From Serinicoccus chungangensis (GTDB lineage Bacteria > Actinomycetota > Actinomycetes > Actinomycetales > Dermatophilaceae): DNA of 49,087 nucleotides. The number at the start of each line of letters is the position of its first letter. Positions within the stretch are counted from its first letter, which is position 1. Position numbers and translations under genes: made by a program. The stretch spans positions 241,290-290,376 of the forward strand of contig NZ_LQBL01000028.1 of NCBI RefSeq assembly GCF_001483745.1, in the 5' to 3' direction. The notes under the pieces were generated by a model. That model did no database searches. It was not told where the DNA came from and worked only from the letters and a program-made list of their open reading frames with translations. Shown here one piece after another: positions 7,766 through 16,206 of this stretch.

Positions 7766-8209
7766 CTACGCGACGCGGTCCCAGCGCCAGCGCGCGTCGG
7801 GCACGCCGGTCCCCAGGACCCGCAGGGCACCGACGAGCATGTCCGCGCTCTCGGCGGGGGCCTCGACCCGGCCGACGTAGACGTGGTTCTCCGAGGTGAC
7901 CCCCCGTGGCTGCTCCTCCGGGTCCGACCACCCCTGCGTCTGCAGCGCGGCGGTCTGCTCGGGGGTGAGGTCGGCATACGCGGCGGAGACGCTCTCGCAG
8001 AGCAGGTCGGCACCGAGGCGCGATGCCTGCACGTAGCGTCCCGCCGTCGCGGCGGGCCCTGAGCGACGACCCAGGCCGAACCAGCGGCGGCGGGTCGGCG
8101 GGGCCGCCCGGTCCGGCTCGGACAGCACCAGCGACTCCCCGTCGTCGAGCGTGGCGAGCTCGTCGACCAGGCGGGTGCGGACGTCGTCCCAGCGGGTGGA
8201 GGCGCTCAT
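7766..8209 (-). CDS. TY-Chap-like domain protein (putative secretion chaperone)
   Basis: A 147-residue acidic protein. The opening WDDVRTRLVDELATLDDGESLVLS, the strand GRYVQASRLGADLLCESVSAAY and the ending of LTPEQTAALQTQGW followed by SDPE match the pattern of TY-Chap domains, which resemble type III secretion chaperones and occur in actinobacteria beside type VII-like loci. An Arg-rich insert (RRRWFGLGRR) sits near residue 40. It starts 77 bases from, and divergent to, the ESX-like operon. ATG 8209 has a weak leaderless -10 (CACCCT, six bases before). The function is inferred from fold resemblance and position. Confidence 0.62.
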   Translation of the reverse strand: MSASTRWDDVRTRLVDELATLDDGESLVLSEPDRAAPPTRRRWFGLGRRSGPAATAGRYVQASRLGADLLCESVSAAYADLTPEQTAALQTQGWSDPEEQPRGVTSENHVYVGRVEAPAESADMLVGALRVLGTGVPDARWRWDRVA

Positions 8210-8251
8210 GGCGCCAGGGTGCCACGGCTTGGGATCCGTCGCAGCGGCCAC

Positions 8252-8257
8252 TATCCT
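8252..8257 (+). promoter_or_regulatory. Candidate -10 box TATCCT for the ESX-like operon
   Basis: TATCCT lies about 30 bases upstream of the operon's first start codon. A Shine-Dalgarno-like GGAGGGAGGG lies between them, so the transcript would have a short leader. Confidence 0.4.
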
Positions 8258-8285
8258 CGACGTCGGTTCATGACGGAGGGAGGGC

Positions 8286-8561
8286 GTGGAGACCGTGGGT
8301 GGCTTCGTAGGAGGAGATCCGGCGCAGATGGGCGCCGGTGCGCGGGCGCTGCACCGCACCGGGGGACGGGTCGAGGAGATCGGGCGGGGGCTCGCGCAGG
8401 TGCAGGGCTCCGGCGCCGGGTATGCCGACCTCTCCACCGCCGTACGACGCCTCGGGTCGGCGGTCGGCACGGCGGTCGAGGACACCGGCACGCAGACCAC
8501 GATCGCCGCCGCGCTCGCCGACGCCGCCGCGCAGGACATCGACACCGCCGGGGGGAGCTGA
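8286..8561 (+). CDS. Small ESX/WXG100-like helical protein
   Basis: A 91-residue protein of low aromatic content, predicted to be two long helices. GGDPAQMGAGARALHRTGGRVEEIGRGLAQV forms the first and the Ala-rich stretch to DAAAQDIDTAGGS the second. Size, composition and position fit the ESX-like partners of type VII secretion substrates, but the central turn (QGSGAGYADL) lacks a classical WxG. GTG 8286 follows GGAGGGAGGG closely; GTG 8295 is an alternative. It overlaps the next gene as TGATG, implying coupled translation and perhaps a heterodimer. Confidence 0.6.
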   Translation: METVGGFVGGDPAQMGAGARALHRTGGRVEEIGRGLAQVQGSGAGYADLSTAVRRLGSAVGTAVEDTGTQTTIAAALADAAAQDIDTAGGS

Positions 8562-9919
8562 TGGTCGCCGGGTTCGGGCCGCCCCAGGGCGACCCCGCGC
8601 TCCTGGACACCCTCGCCACCACCCTGGCCACGGTGTCCGGCGACCTGACCACCGAGCAGGGCCACGTCGAGAGCGGGGTCGAGCAGACCCTGAGCACCTG
8701 GCGCGCGACCCGCTCCCGCGACTTCGAGGACGCCGGTCGGGGCATCGCGGGCACCCTCGGGGGCGCCTCGGGCGTCGTCGACGCCGCCCAGGAGCAGGTC
8801 AGCGGGTATGCCCGCCGGCTGCGCAACGCCATCGAGGACATCGAGGACCTCGAGCGGCGGGCGCAGCAGCAGCTGGACCGGATGGACGGGGTGGGCACCG
8901 ACGACGAGGGGCACGACACCCTGCAGGGCCAGGTCGACGGCGAGGTCGCCCGGCTGCGCCAGCAGGCCCAGGAGATCCGCGACGAGGTGGAGCGGGACGC
9001 CACCGCGACCGCCGCGGCCCTGGACGCCGGCACCGAGATCCTCGTGCCCGGGGCCGCCCGGCTGACCCCCGACCAGGTCGCGCTGCGCGTGCACGGCACC
9101 ACGGGGGTCTCCGGCACCGGGGCCCCGCTGGCCACCGGCACCCTGACCACGCAGAGCGCCTGGGAGGCCCTGGAGTCGGTGTCGCAGCCGGCGACGAGCG
9201 TCGGCGAGACCGCCCTCGACTCCTGGTTGGGGTTCCGGCCCCCGGTCGGCGAGGGCTCGGTGAGCATGACGCTGTTCACCCTCGGGCAGGTCCAGTTCGG
9301 TGCCTCGACGGTGGCCAGCTGGATGGCCGACCAGCGCTACTCCCACTTCCGCCCCATCGACGCCGCCGGCCGGGTCGTCTCCCCCCGCATGGGCTTCTGG
9401 CAGCGGCTGCGGCACGGGGCCGGCCGCTTCCCCACCGCCCGCGGACTCTCCCCGTGGCAGCGGGTGCGCGGCTTCGACCCGCGGGGGCACTTCAGCGCAC
9501 GCCCCTGGCACGGCGGGAACGCCTCGCGCTGGAGCACCGCCGGTCGCTGGCTGGGTCGCGGCGGCACCGTCCTCACGGCCGCCACCTCGGGGTGGAACGA
9601 GTGGAACGAGAGCGCGAACTACCCCACCGACGAGCGCGTCGGCCGCACCGTCACGGTGTCGGCGGCCACGACCGGTGGCGCCCTCGTCGGGGCGAAGGCG
9701 GGCGCCTGGGCGGGCGGGGCCATCGGGACCGCGATCATGCCCGGGGTGGGGACCGTCATCGGGGCCGGGCTGGGGGCGCTCATCGGCGGTTTCGTGGGCT
9801 CCCAGGCCGGCGCCTGGGTCGGCGACCAGCTCAAGGACATCGGTGGCGACATCGCCGACGGCGTGGGGGACGCCCTGGACAGCGCCGGGGACTTCATCGA
9901 CGACATCACGCCCTGGTGA
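8561..9919 (+). CDS. Putative type VII secretion effector with glycine-zipper segment
   Basis: A 452-residue protein that I do not recognise as a named family. Residues ~1-150 are helical and heptad-rich (for example RNAIEDIEDLERRAQQQLD near 85), like the N-terminal targeting region of LXG/WXG-type substrates. The middle is basic and rich in Trp/Arg/Gly. Residues ~365-420 form a glycine zipper with many GxxxG and AxxxG steps (ALVGAKAGAWAGGAIG, then VIGAGLGALIGGFVGSQ), a pattern of membrane-inserting or pore-forming segments. The acidic tail ends DDITPW. It overlaps both neighbours by 1-4 bases. A membrane-acting exported protein is the best guess; no enzyme motif is visible. Confidence 0.58.
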   Translation: MVAGFGPPQGDPALLDTLATTLATVSGDLTTEQGHVESGVEQTLSTWRATRSRDFEDAGRGIAGTLGGASGVVDAAQEQVSGYARRLRNAIEDIEDLERRAQQQLDRMDGVGTDDEGHDTLQGQVDGEVARLRQQAQEIRDEVERDATATAAALDAGTEILVPGAARLTPDQVALRVHGTTGVSGTGAPLATGTLTTQSAWEALESVSQPATSVGETALDSWLGFRPPVGEGSVSMTLFTLGQVQFGASTVASWMADQRYSHFRPIDAAGRVVSPRMGFWQRLRHGAGRFPTARGLSPWQRVRGFDPRGHFSARPWHGGNASRWSTAGRWLGRGGTVLTAATSGWNEWNESANYPTDERVGRTVTVSAATTGGALVGAKAGAWAGGAIGTAIMPGVGTVIGAGLGALIGGFVGSQAGAWVGDQLKDIGGDIADGVGDALDSAGDFIDDITPW

Positions 9920-10293
9920 CCCCCGTGGTGTCCACCGTGGTGTCCGTCGTCGGCCTGGCCCTGGGCGTCCTGCTGCTCGGGCTCGCCGTCTGGGAGCGCC
10001 TGGGCCGCGGCGAGCAGGCGCGCGCCTGGCTGCGCGGCCCGAGCGAGGCGAGCATCCGCGGCTCGCTGTTCGTCCTCCCCGGACTGGGCCTGCTCAGCCT
10101 GCTCGTGGGCCTGTCCCCCTGGATCGCCGACGTGCCCGCCCTGGGCTTCCTGGCCCTGGTCCTGGCGCCCCTGGGGCTCTGGCTGGTCTTCGGCTGGGGG
10201 GCGCTGGCCCTCCCCTACCCGCGCTGGTCGGTGCCCGCCTGGGCCCGCGGCCGCATCGCCCGGCGGTTCGACAAGAAGAGGTGGTCGAGGTGA
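9916..10293 (+). CDS. Small multi-pass membrane protein
   Basis: 125 residues with about three hydrophobic segments: residues ~4-24, ~50-70 and ~75-98. A basic C-terminal tail (RGRIARRFDKKRWSR) is probably cytoplasmic. The GTG start overlaps the putative effector stop as GTGA, and its own stop overlaps the next gene in the same way. Its position suggests a role as membrane partner, immunity protein or accessory factor for the preceding glycine-zipper protein. No family was recognised. Confidence 0.65.
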   Translation: MTPVVSTVVSVVGLALGVLLLGLAVWERLGRGEQARAWLRGPSEASIRGSLFVLPGLGLLSLLVGLSPWIADVPALGFLALVLAPLGLWLVFGWGALALPYPRWSVPAWARGRIARRFDKKRWSR

Positions 10294-10748
10294 AGGTGAC
10301 CCACGAGGGGTCGGGAGCGGTCTTCGAGGCGCCCGACGGCTGGCAGGTCGAGGACACGGGGCGTCCCGAGGTGCTCGTCGTGCTCGAGCCCGAGCCGGCC
10401 GACGGCACCGTGCGCGCCAACCTGGTGCTCACCGCCGTGGACACCGGCGGGCGTTCCTTCCGCGACTGGCAGAACGGCACCGAGGCCCTGCTGCCCCAGG
10501 AGCTGTCCGACTACCTCGTCCTCGACCTGCACGCCGACGAGGTCGACGGTCGACCGGCCGGCAGCCGGCTGGCCCACCACGTCGACGCCGAGGGGCGGGC
10601 GCTGGTCCTGGAGCAGCGCTTCACCGAGGCCGACGGCCTCGGCCTCACCCTCACCGCCACCGTCGACGTGCTGCGCTACCCGCTGATGGCCGAGGAGCTG
10701 TCGGCGTGCTGCGCCAGCCTGCGCCTGCCCCGGGGAGCGAGCCGATGA
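10290..10748 (+). CDS. LpqN/DcrB-like (PsbP-fold) protein without signal peptide
   Basis: 152 residues. The pattern FEAPDGWQVEDTGRPEVLVVLEPEP, then NLVLTAVDTGGRSFRDWQNGTEALLPQEL, and a C-terminal LSACCASLRL resembles the Mog1/PsbP-like fold of LpqN/LpqT and DUF1795 proteins. Unlike LpqN it has no signal peptide or lipobox, so it should act in the cytosol, perhaps as a chaperone or adaptor for the cassette's substrate. The start and stop codons each overlap a neighbour by four bases (GTGA, ATGA). Confidence 0.6.
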   Translation: MKVTHEGSGAVFEAPDGWQVEDTGRPEVLVVLEPEPADGTVRANLVLTAVDTGGRSFRDWQNGTEALLPQELSDYLVLDLHADEVDGRPAGSRLAHHVDAEGRALVLEQRFTEADGLGLTLTATVDVLRYPLMAEELSACCASLRLPRGASR

Positions 10749-11455
10749 CGCTGCGGGTGGAGGGCGACGCGCTGCTGGTCGACACCGGCACGTGGGCACG
10801 GCTGGCGGGAGCGGAGGAGGTCGACCCGGAGCTGGCCCAGGTGGCCTCCACCGTCCCCGGTGGTGAGCAGGCCCTCGAGGCCGGGCGCGACCCGCGAGCC
10901 GTCGTCCAGGTGCAGACCGCCACCCCCGGCGGGGTCTTCACCCACGAGGCGTGGGTGGGCGAGGACGCCCTGGCCGTGCTCCTCGACCTGGGGCTCGGTG
11001 AGGACCGCCGGCTGCTCGTCCTGCCGCCGGACCACCTGGCCGCCTCGCTGGCCCGGATGGTCGGACTGGCCCCCCGGTCGCACGCCCCCGCCGACCGCGA
11101 GCCCCGGGCCGTCTCCGAGGCCGACCTGGAGGCGTGGTTCGCCCAGGGTGAGGAGGCCCCCGCCGATGCAGGTGTGCCACGGCGTCCCGCGGACGTCGGG
11201 CAGGGTGCCGAGTCCCACGGGACGCCGTCGGTCGGACGGGCGGGCGCCGATCTCGGCGCGGACCGCGCCTGGCGCCTCGTCGCGGCCGCCGTGGGCTCGG
11301 ACGACGCCCCCCTCATGCTCGCCGCCGTCGACGGTCGCGACAGCGGCCTCTGGATCGTCGGGGCCGACCCCGACCTGCGCCTGGTCCCGGTCACCCCCAC
11401 CGAGGTGTGGCGTGAGCTCGCCTCGGTGCTGCTCGCCCTCACCCCGCCGACCTGA
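10745..11455 (+). CDS. EspG-like ESX secretion-associated protein (tentative)
   Basis: 236 residues, last gene of the coupled operon. The stretch GEDALAVLLDLGLGEDRRLLVLPPDHLAASLARMVGLAPR (residues ~70-110) and the later RLVAAAVGSDDAPLMLAAVDGRDSGLWIV resemble EspG-type proteins, cytosolic chaperones that bind the tips of type VII substrates. Residues ~115-165 are a low-complexity linker. The match is weak and pattern-based; the operon setting strengthens it. The stop lies just before the promoter of the phosphatidylcholine synthase gene. Confidence 0.5.
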   Translation: MTLRVEGDALLVDTGTWARLAGAEEVDPELAQVASTVPGGEQALEAGRDPRAVVQVQTATPGGVFTHEAWVGEDALAVLLDLGLGEDRRLLVLPPDHLAASLARMVGLAPRSHAPADREPRAVSEADLEAWFAQGEEAPADAGVPRRPADVGQGAESHGTPSVGRAGADLGADRAWRLVAAAVGSDDAPLMLAAVDGRDSGLWIVGADPDLRLVPVTPTEVWRELASVLLALTPPT

Positions 11456-11459
11456 CCAC

Positions 11460-11465
11460 TAGGGT
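11460..11465 (+). promoter_or_regulatory. -10 box TAGGGT, leaderless geometry (pcs)
   Basis: TAGGGT ends six bases before ATG 11472. It sits between the last gene of the ESX-like operon and pcs, so pcs is probably transcribed on its own. Confidence 0.5.
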
Positions 11466-11471
11466 CTCGGC

Positions 11472-12206
11472 ATGACCTCACCTGCCGCCAGCGCCACCGC
11501 ACGTCTGGCGGCAGCAGCCGTCCACGCGTATACCGCCCTCGGCGTCGTGCTGGCCCTGCTCATGGTCCACTTCTCCTACGCCGGCGAGGTGGAGCTGGTG
11601 CTCTGGCTGTTCCTCGCCGCCATGGTCGTCGACGGCACCGACGGCTTCGCGGCCCGGCGCTGGCGGGTCAAGGAGCTCGTGCCCGGCTTCGACGGCGCGC
11701 TGCTGGACAACATCGTCGACTACATCACCTACGCCTTCGCGCCGATGATCCTGCTGTGGAGCGCGGGCTTCCTGCCCGCCGGCTGGCTCGGCGGCGTCGT
11801 CGCCTCCGTCCCGCTGCTGGCCTCGTGCTTCCAGTTCTGCCGCAGCGACGCCAAGACCGACGATCACTTCTTCCTCGGCTTCCCCAGCTACTGGAACATC
11901 GCGGCGTTCTACCTCGTCGTGCTCGGGGCCGGGCCGACGGCCACCACCATCACGCTGCTCGTGCTCACGGTCCTCGTCTTCGTCCCCGTCCGCTACGTCT
12001 ACCCCTCGCGCACGGAGACCGCCTGGTGGCCCACGATGACGCTGACGACGCTGTGGTTCGTCCTGTATGCCGTGGTGCTGGCGCAGTACCCCTCGCCCAG
12101 CTGGTGGGCGGTCGCGCTCTCGGCGGCCTACGTCGTCTACTACGCGGCCCTGTCCCTGCACCTGACGTTGTCCCGTCGCCGCAGCGCCGAGCTCGCGACA
12201 GCCTGA
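11472..12206 (+). CDS. pcs: Phosphatidylcholine synthase
   Basis: A 244-residue integral membrane enzyme of the CDP-alcohol phosphatidyltransferase class. The catalytic motif is complete: DGTDGFAARRW, then PGFDGALLDNIVDY, giving D-x2-DG-x2-AR-x-G-x3-D-x3-D. The segments DNIVDYITYAFAP and DAKTDDHFFLGFPSYWNI are characteristic of bacterial Pcs, which joins CDP-diacylglycerol directly to choline to make phosphatidylcholine and CMP. About seven or eight membrane helices follow. The choline-oxidising bet operon lies 0.7 kb downstream, giving a plausible shared use of choline. Confidence 0.9.
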   Translation: MTSPAASATARLAAAAVHAYTALGVVLALLMVHFSYAGEVELVLWLFLAAMVVDGTDGFAARRWRVKELVPGFDGALLDNIVDYITYAFAPMILLWSAGFLPAGWLGGVVASVPLLASCFQFCRSDAKTDDHFFLGFPSYWNIAAFYLVVLGAGPTATTITLLVLTVLVFVPVRYVYPSRTETAWWPTMTLTTLWFVLYAVVLAQYPSPSWWAVALSAAYVVYYAALSLHLTLSRRRSAELATA

Positions 12207-12242
12207 GACGACAGCCCCACCGGGCGGCGGACGCAGCACGCG

Positions 12243-12283
12243 GACCGGCGCCCGCCCCACGGGATCTGGGACGGGCGCCGGTC
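12243..12283. terminator. Bidirectional hairpin terminator
   Basis: A perfect 12-bp inverted repeat (GACCGGCGCCCG and CGGGCGCCGGTC, 17-base loop) lies between the convergent pcs and SRPBCC genes. Confidence 0.75.
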
Positions 12284-12301
12284 GCTGCCGTGGTAGGGGG
12301 C

Positions 12302-12760
12302 TCAGTCGCGGGGGACGTCGCCCTCCCAGCCGCCGGTCGGCACCTCGCGCGCCTCGATGAACTCCTTGAAGCGCTGGGCGTCGCCCTTGACCCGGCGGTC
12401 GTCGACGCCCACGAGGGCGCCGGCCTTCTCCAGCAGACCCTCGGGGTCCCAGTCCATCTGGATGGTCACCCGGGTGGTGGTGTCGCTCAGCTTGTGGAAG
12501 GTCACGACGCCGGCGTGCTTGGTGTCACCCTCGACGGTGGCCCAGGCCACCCGCTCCTCGGGGTGCTGCTCGCTGATCTCGGTGTCGAACTCGCGGGTGG
12601 CGCCGCCGACCTCGACGACCCAGTGGTTGCGGGTGTCGGTGACCTGGGTGACCGACTCCACGCCCTCCATGAAGTGGGGGAAGGACTCGAACTGCGTCCA
12701 CTGGTCGTAGGCGACCTTGATCGGGACCTCGACGTCCACGGACTCCGTGACGTTGCTCAT
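12302..12760 (-). CDS. SRPBCC family cyclase/dehydrase-like protein
   Basis: 152 residues. It matches the polyketide cyclase/dehydrase-like SRPBCC group often seen as a stress-associated single-domain protein: VDVEVPIKVAYDQWTQFESFPHFMEGVESV at the start, then a central GGATREFDTEISEQHPEERVAW. The C-terminus has the long helix GDAQRFKEFIEAR. ATG 12760 has a full Shine-Dalgarno (AGGAGG, five bases upstream). It is convergent with pcs. Its ligand is unknown, and no direct link to choline is visible. Confidence 0.85.
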   Translation of the reverse strand: MSNVTESVDVEVPIKVAYDQWTQFESFPHFMEGVESVTQVTDTRNHWVVEVGGATREFDTEISEQHPEERVAWATVEGDTKHAGVVTFHKLSDTTTRVTIQMDWDPEGLLEKAGALVGVDDRRVKGDAQRFKEFIEAREVPTGGWEGDVPRD

Positions 12761-12890
12761 GCATACCTCCTGATCGGGGAAAGGGGATCGGACCCACGGA
12801 ACACCAGATCGGTCCCGCCCGCACGGCCAACCCGCACCCCCGTCCGGACGGGATGTCGACGGGGGGCCGGTTTCCTGGTATCCATGGGCG

Positions 12891-14417
12891 ATGAGCCAAC
12901 TCCTGATCGACGGCACCTGGCGCGACGCCTCGGACGGGGGGACGCGGACGATCCTCTGCCCGGCCGACCAGACCGAGGTCGGTGTGGTCGCCGAGGCGAC
13001 CGCGGACGACGCCGAGGCGGCCGTCCTGGCCGCCCGTCGCGCCTTCGACGAAGGCGAGTGGCCGCATACCCCGGCACCCGAGCGGGCGGCGCTGCTGCGC
13101 CGGGTCGCCGACCGGCTCGCCGCCGACCGCGACGAGGTCGCCCGGCTGGAGTCGCTGGACACCGGCAAGCGCTTCGTCGAGTCCCAGATCGACGTCGACG
13201 ACATCGAGGCCGTGTTCCGGCACTTCGCCGACCTCGCCGCGAGCGAGGCGGGCCGGGTCGTCGACACCGGTATGCCGGACGTCGCCAGCAAGGTGGTCCA
13301 CGAGCCGGTCGGGGTCTGCAGCCTCATCACCCCGTGGAACTTCCCGCTGCTGCAGACCAGCTGGAAGGTCGCCCCCGCGCTGGCGGCCGGCAACACCTTC
13401 GTCCTCAAGCCCAGCGAGCTGACCCCGCACACCTCGGTCTGGCTCATGCACGCGCTCACCGACGCCGGCCTGCCGGACGGCGTCGCCAACCTCGTCCTCG
13501 GCTCCGGCGCCACCGTCGGTCCGACCATGACCACGCACGACGCGGTCGACCTCGTGTCCTTCACCGGCGGTGTCGAGACCGGCCGGACCATCATGGCCGC
13601 CGCCGCGCCGACCGTGAAGCGGGTCGCCCTCGAGCTGGGCGGCAAGAACCCCAACGTCGTCTTCGCCGACGCCGACCTCCCCGCCGCCATCGACAACGCG
13701 CTCACCGCCGTCTTCCTCGACTCCGGGCAGGTCTGCAGCGCCGGCGCCCGGCTCATCGTCGAGGAGTCCGTGCACGACGAGGTCGTCGACACCCTCGTCG
13801 AGCGCGCCCGGCGGATCCGCCTCGGCGGCCCCTTCGACGAGGACGCGGAGACCGGGCCGCTCATCAGCGAGGCACACCGCGACAAGGTCGCCCGCTACGT
13901 CGCCGAGGCGCTCGAGGACGGCGCCGTGCTGCGCTGCGGGGGCGGTCCGCCGGAGGACGCCGACCTCGCCGACGGCTGGTTCTACTCCCCCACCGTTCTG
14001 GACGGCTGCGCGCAGGACATGCGCTGCGTGCACGACGAGTCCTTCGGCCCGGTCCTCACCGTCGAGACCTTCTCCGGCCCGGACCCCGACTCCGCCGAGG
14101 ACGCCGCGGTGGCCATCGCCAACGACACCATCTACGGCCTCGCCGGGGCGGTGTGGACGCAGAACGCCGGGCGCGCGGAGCGGGTGGCCGGCCGGCTGCG
14201 GCACGGCACCATCTGGATCAACGACTACCACCCCTACGTCCCCGGGGCGGAGTGGGGCGGCTACAAGCAGTCCGGCATCGGGCGCGAGCTGGGGCGGGCG
14301 GGGCTGGAGGAGTACCGCGAGACCAAGCACATCTGGCACAACACCCGCCCGGCACCGGCCGGGTGGTTCGCCGACCGCACCAGCACCGACACCCCCACGG
14401 AGGCCCCCGATGCCTGA
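12891..14417 (+). CDS. betB: Betaine-aldehyde dehydrogenase
   Basis: A 508-residue aldehyde dehydrogenase. It carries the NAD-binding [13 protein letters not shown] and SFTGGVETG motifs, the [11 protein letters not shown] glutamate motif near residue 250, and the catalytic Cys in [10 protein letters not shown] near 284. It oxidises betaine aldehyde to glycine betaine; the assignment rests on the operon with a choline oxidase-type enzyme and a BCCT transporter. The ATG lies six bases after a near-consensus -10 (TATCCA), again leaderless-like. The last eight bases overlap betA. Confidence 0.87.
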   Translation: MSQLLIDGTWRDASDGGTRTILCPADQTEVGVVAEATADDAEAAVLAARRAFDEGEWPHTPAPERAALLRRVADRLAADRDEVARLESLDTGKRFVESQIDVDDIEAVFRHFADLAASEAGRVVDTGMPDVASKVVHEPVGVCSLITPWNFPLLQTSWKVAPALAAGNTFVLKPSELTPHTSVWLMHALTDAGLPDGVANLVLGSGATVGPTMTTHDAVDLVSFTGGVETGRTIMAAAAPTVKRVALELGGKNPNVVFADADLPAAIDNALTAVFLDSGQVCSAGARLIVEESVHDEVVDTLVERARRIRLGGPFDEDAETGPLISEAHRDKVARYVAEALEDGAVLRCGGGPPEDADLADGWFYSPTVLDGCAQDMRCVHDESFGPVLTVETFSGPDPDSAEDAAVAIANDTIYGLAGAVWTQNAGRAERVAGRLRHGTIWINDYHPYVPGAEWGGYKQSGIGRELGRAGLEEYRETKHIWHNTRPAPAGWFADRTSTDTPTEAPDA

Positions 14418-16206
14418 ACGCTACGACTACGTCATCGTCGGCGGCGGCTCCGCCGGGTCGGCCCTGGGCAACCGGCTCAGCAGCGACCCCTCGACGCGGG
14501 TCCTCGTGCTCGAGGCGGGCCGCAACGACTTCCGCTTCGACCCCTTCATCCACATGCCGGCCGCCCTGCCCTTCCCCATCGGCAGCCGCTTCTACGACTG
14601 GAAGTACGAGTCCGACCCCGAGCCCGCGATGGGCGGGCGCCGCATCTACCACGCCCGCGGCAAGGTCCTCGGCGGGTCCAGCTCGATCAACGGGATGATC
14701 TTCCAGCGCGGAAACCCCATGGACTTCGAGCGCTGGGCCGCCGAACCCGGGATGCAGGACTGGGACTACGCGCACTGCCTGCCCTACTTCAAGCGGATGG
14801 AGACGGTGCTGCTCGAGGACGGGCGCACCGGCGCCGACGCCTGGCGCGGCGGCTCGGGCCCCCTCGTGCTGGAGCGTGGACCGGCCAGCTCACCACTCTT
14901 CGGCGCGTTCTTCGAGGCGACGCAGGAGGCGGGCTACCCGCTCACCGACGACGTCAACGGCTACCGCCAGGAGGGCTTCGCCAAGTTCGACCGCAACGTC
15001 CACCGCGGCCGCCGGCTGTCGGCGGCCCGGGCCTACCTGCACCCGGTGGAGCACCGGCGCAACCTGCGCATCGAGACGCTCGCGACGGTCACCGGTCTGC
15101 GCATGCAGGGGACCCGGTGCACCGGCGTGGACTACGTGCGCGGCGGGCGGCTGCGCCGCAGCGTCGAGGCCGGCGAGGTCATCCTCTGCGGCGGGGCCTT
15201 CGCCACCCCGCAGCTGCTGCAGCTGGCCGGCATCGGCGACCCCGAGGTGCTGGGCGCGGCCGGGGTGCAGACGCGGGTCGACCTGCCCGGCGTCGGGTCC
15301 AACCTGCAGGACCACCTCGAGGTCTACCTCCAGCACTCCTCCACCCAGCCGGTCTCCATCGCGCCCTGGCTGGCGCACCACCACAAGCCCCGGATCGGCG
15401 CCGAGTGGCTCTTCGCGCGCCGCGGCGTCGGCGCCAGCAACCACTTCGAGGCCGGCGGCTTCATCCGCTCCAACGACCAGGTCGAGTGGCCCAACCTCAT
15501 GTTCCACTTCCTGCCGATCGCCATCCGCTACGACGGCAGCAAGCCGGCCGAGACCGAGCACGGGATCCACGGCTACCAGGTGCACATCGGCCCGATGTAT
15601 GCCGACACCCGCGGCCACGTGCACATCCGCTCCGCCGACCCGGCCCAGCGCCCCTCGATCCTGTTCAACTACCTCTCCACGGACACCGACCGGCGCGAGT
15701 GGGTCGAGGTGGTCCGGGCCGCGCGCGACATCCTCGGCCAGCCCGCGTTCGCCCCGTTCAGCGGCGGCGAGATCTCCCCCGGACCCGAGGTCGAGACCGA
15801 CGAGGAGATCCTGGAGTGGGTGCGCGGGGACGCCGAGACCGCGCTGCACCCCTCGTGCACGGCCAAGATGGGCGGCGCCGAGGACGACCGGGCGGTCGTC
15901 GACCCCACCTCGATGCGGGTGCACGGCACCGAGGGCCTGTCGGTCGTGGACGCCTCGGTCTTCCCCTTCGTCACCAACGGCAACATCTACGCCCCCGTGA
16001 TGATGGTGGCCGAGAAGGCCGCCGACCTCATCACCGGCAACACCCCGCTGCCCGCCTCCGACGTCCCGTGGTACCGCCACGGGACCGGGCAGCCCCTGTA
16101 CCCGCCGGGCGACCCGCGCAACGACGCGTGGGACGCGATGCAGGACCCGCCATCGGCCGAGCGGCTCCGACGGGAGGCTGGGTCCACCAGCGAGAGGAAC
16201 CCGTGA
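14410..16206 (+). CDS. betA: Choline dehydrogenase (GMC oxidoreductase)
   Basis: 598 residues. The N-terminal FAD motif is [18 protein letters not shown] with the following VLVLEAG. The GMC signature 1 region is [14 protein letters not shown] (residues ~80-93) and signature 2 [16 protein letters not shown] lies near 260. The C-terminal catalytic region has HPSCTAKMG and the final [17 protein letters not shown]. The enzyme oxidises choline to betaine aldehyde, which BetB completes. It overlaps betB by eight bases and betT by one (TGATG), so translation of the three genes is likely coupled. Confidence 0.9.
   Translation: MPERYDYVIVGGGSAGSALGNRLSSDPSTRVLVLEAGRNDFRFDPFIHMPAALPFPIGSRFYDWKYESDPEPAMGGRRIYHARGKVLGGSSSINGMIFQRGNPMDFERWAAEPGMQDWDYAHCLPYFKRMETVLLEDGRTGADAWRGGSGPLVLERGPASSPLFGAFFEATQEAGYPLTDDVNGYRQEGFAKFDRNVHRGRRLSAARAYLHPVEHRRNLRIETLATVTGLRMQGTRCTGVDYVRGGRLRRSVEAGEVILCGGAFATPQLLQLAGIGDPEVLGAAGVQTRVDLPGVGSNLQDHLEVYLQHSSTQPVSIAPWLAHHHKPRIGAEWLFARRGVGASNHFEAGGFIRSNDQVEWPNLMFHFLPIAIRYDGSKPAETEHGIHGYQVHIGPMYADTRGHVHIRSADPAQRPSILFNYLSTDTDRREWVEVVRAARDILGQPAFAPFSGGEISPGPEVETDEEILEWVRGDAETALHPSCTAKMGGAEDDRAVVDPTSMRVHGTEGLSVVDASVFPFVTNGNIYAPVMMVAEKAADLITGNTPLPASDVPWYRHGTGQPLYPPGDPRNDAWDAMQDPPSAERLRREAGSTSERNP

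Noticed and set aside
8219-8560. Extending the putative effector upstream to 8219
   Set aside because: The extra residues overlap the ESX-like gene out of frame and are Arg-rich shadow sequence. ATG 8561 with TGATG coupling is the natural start.
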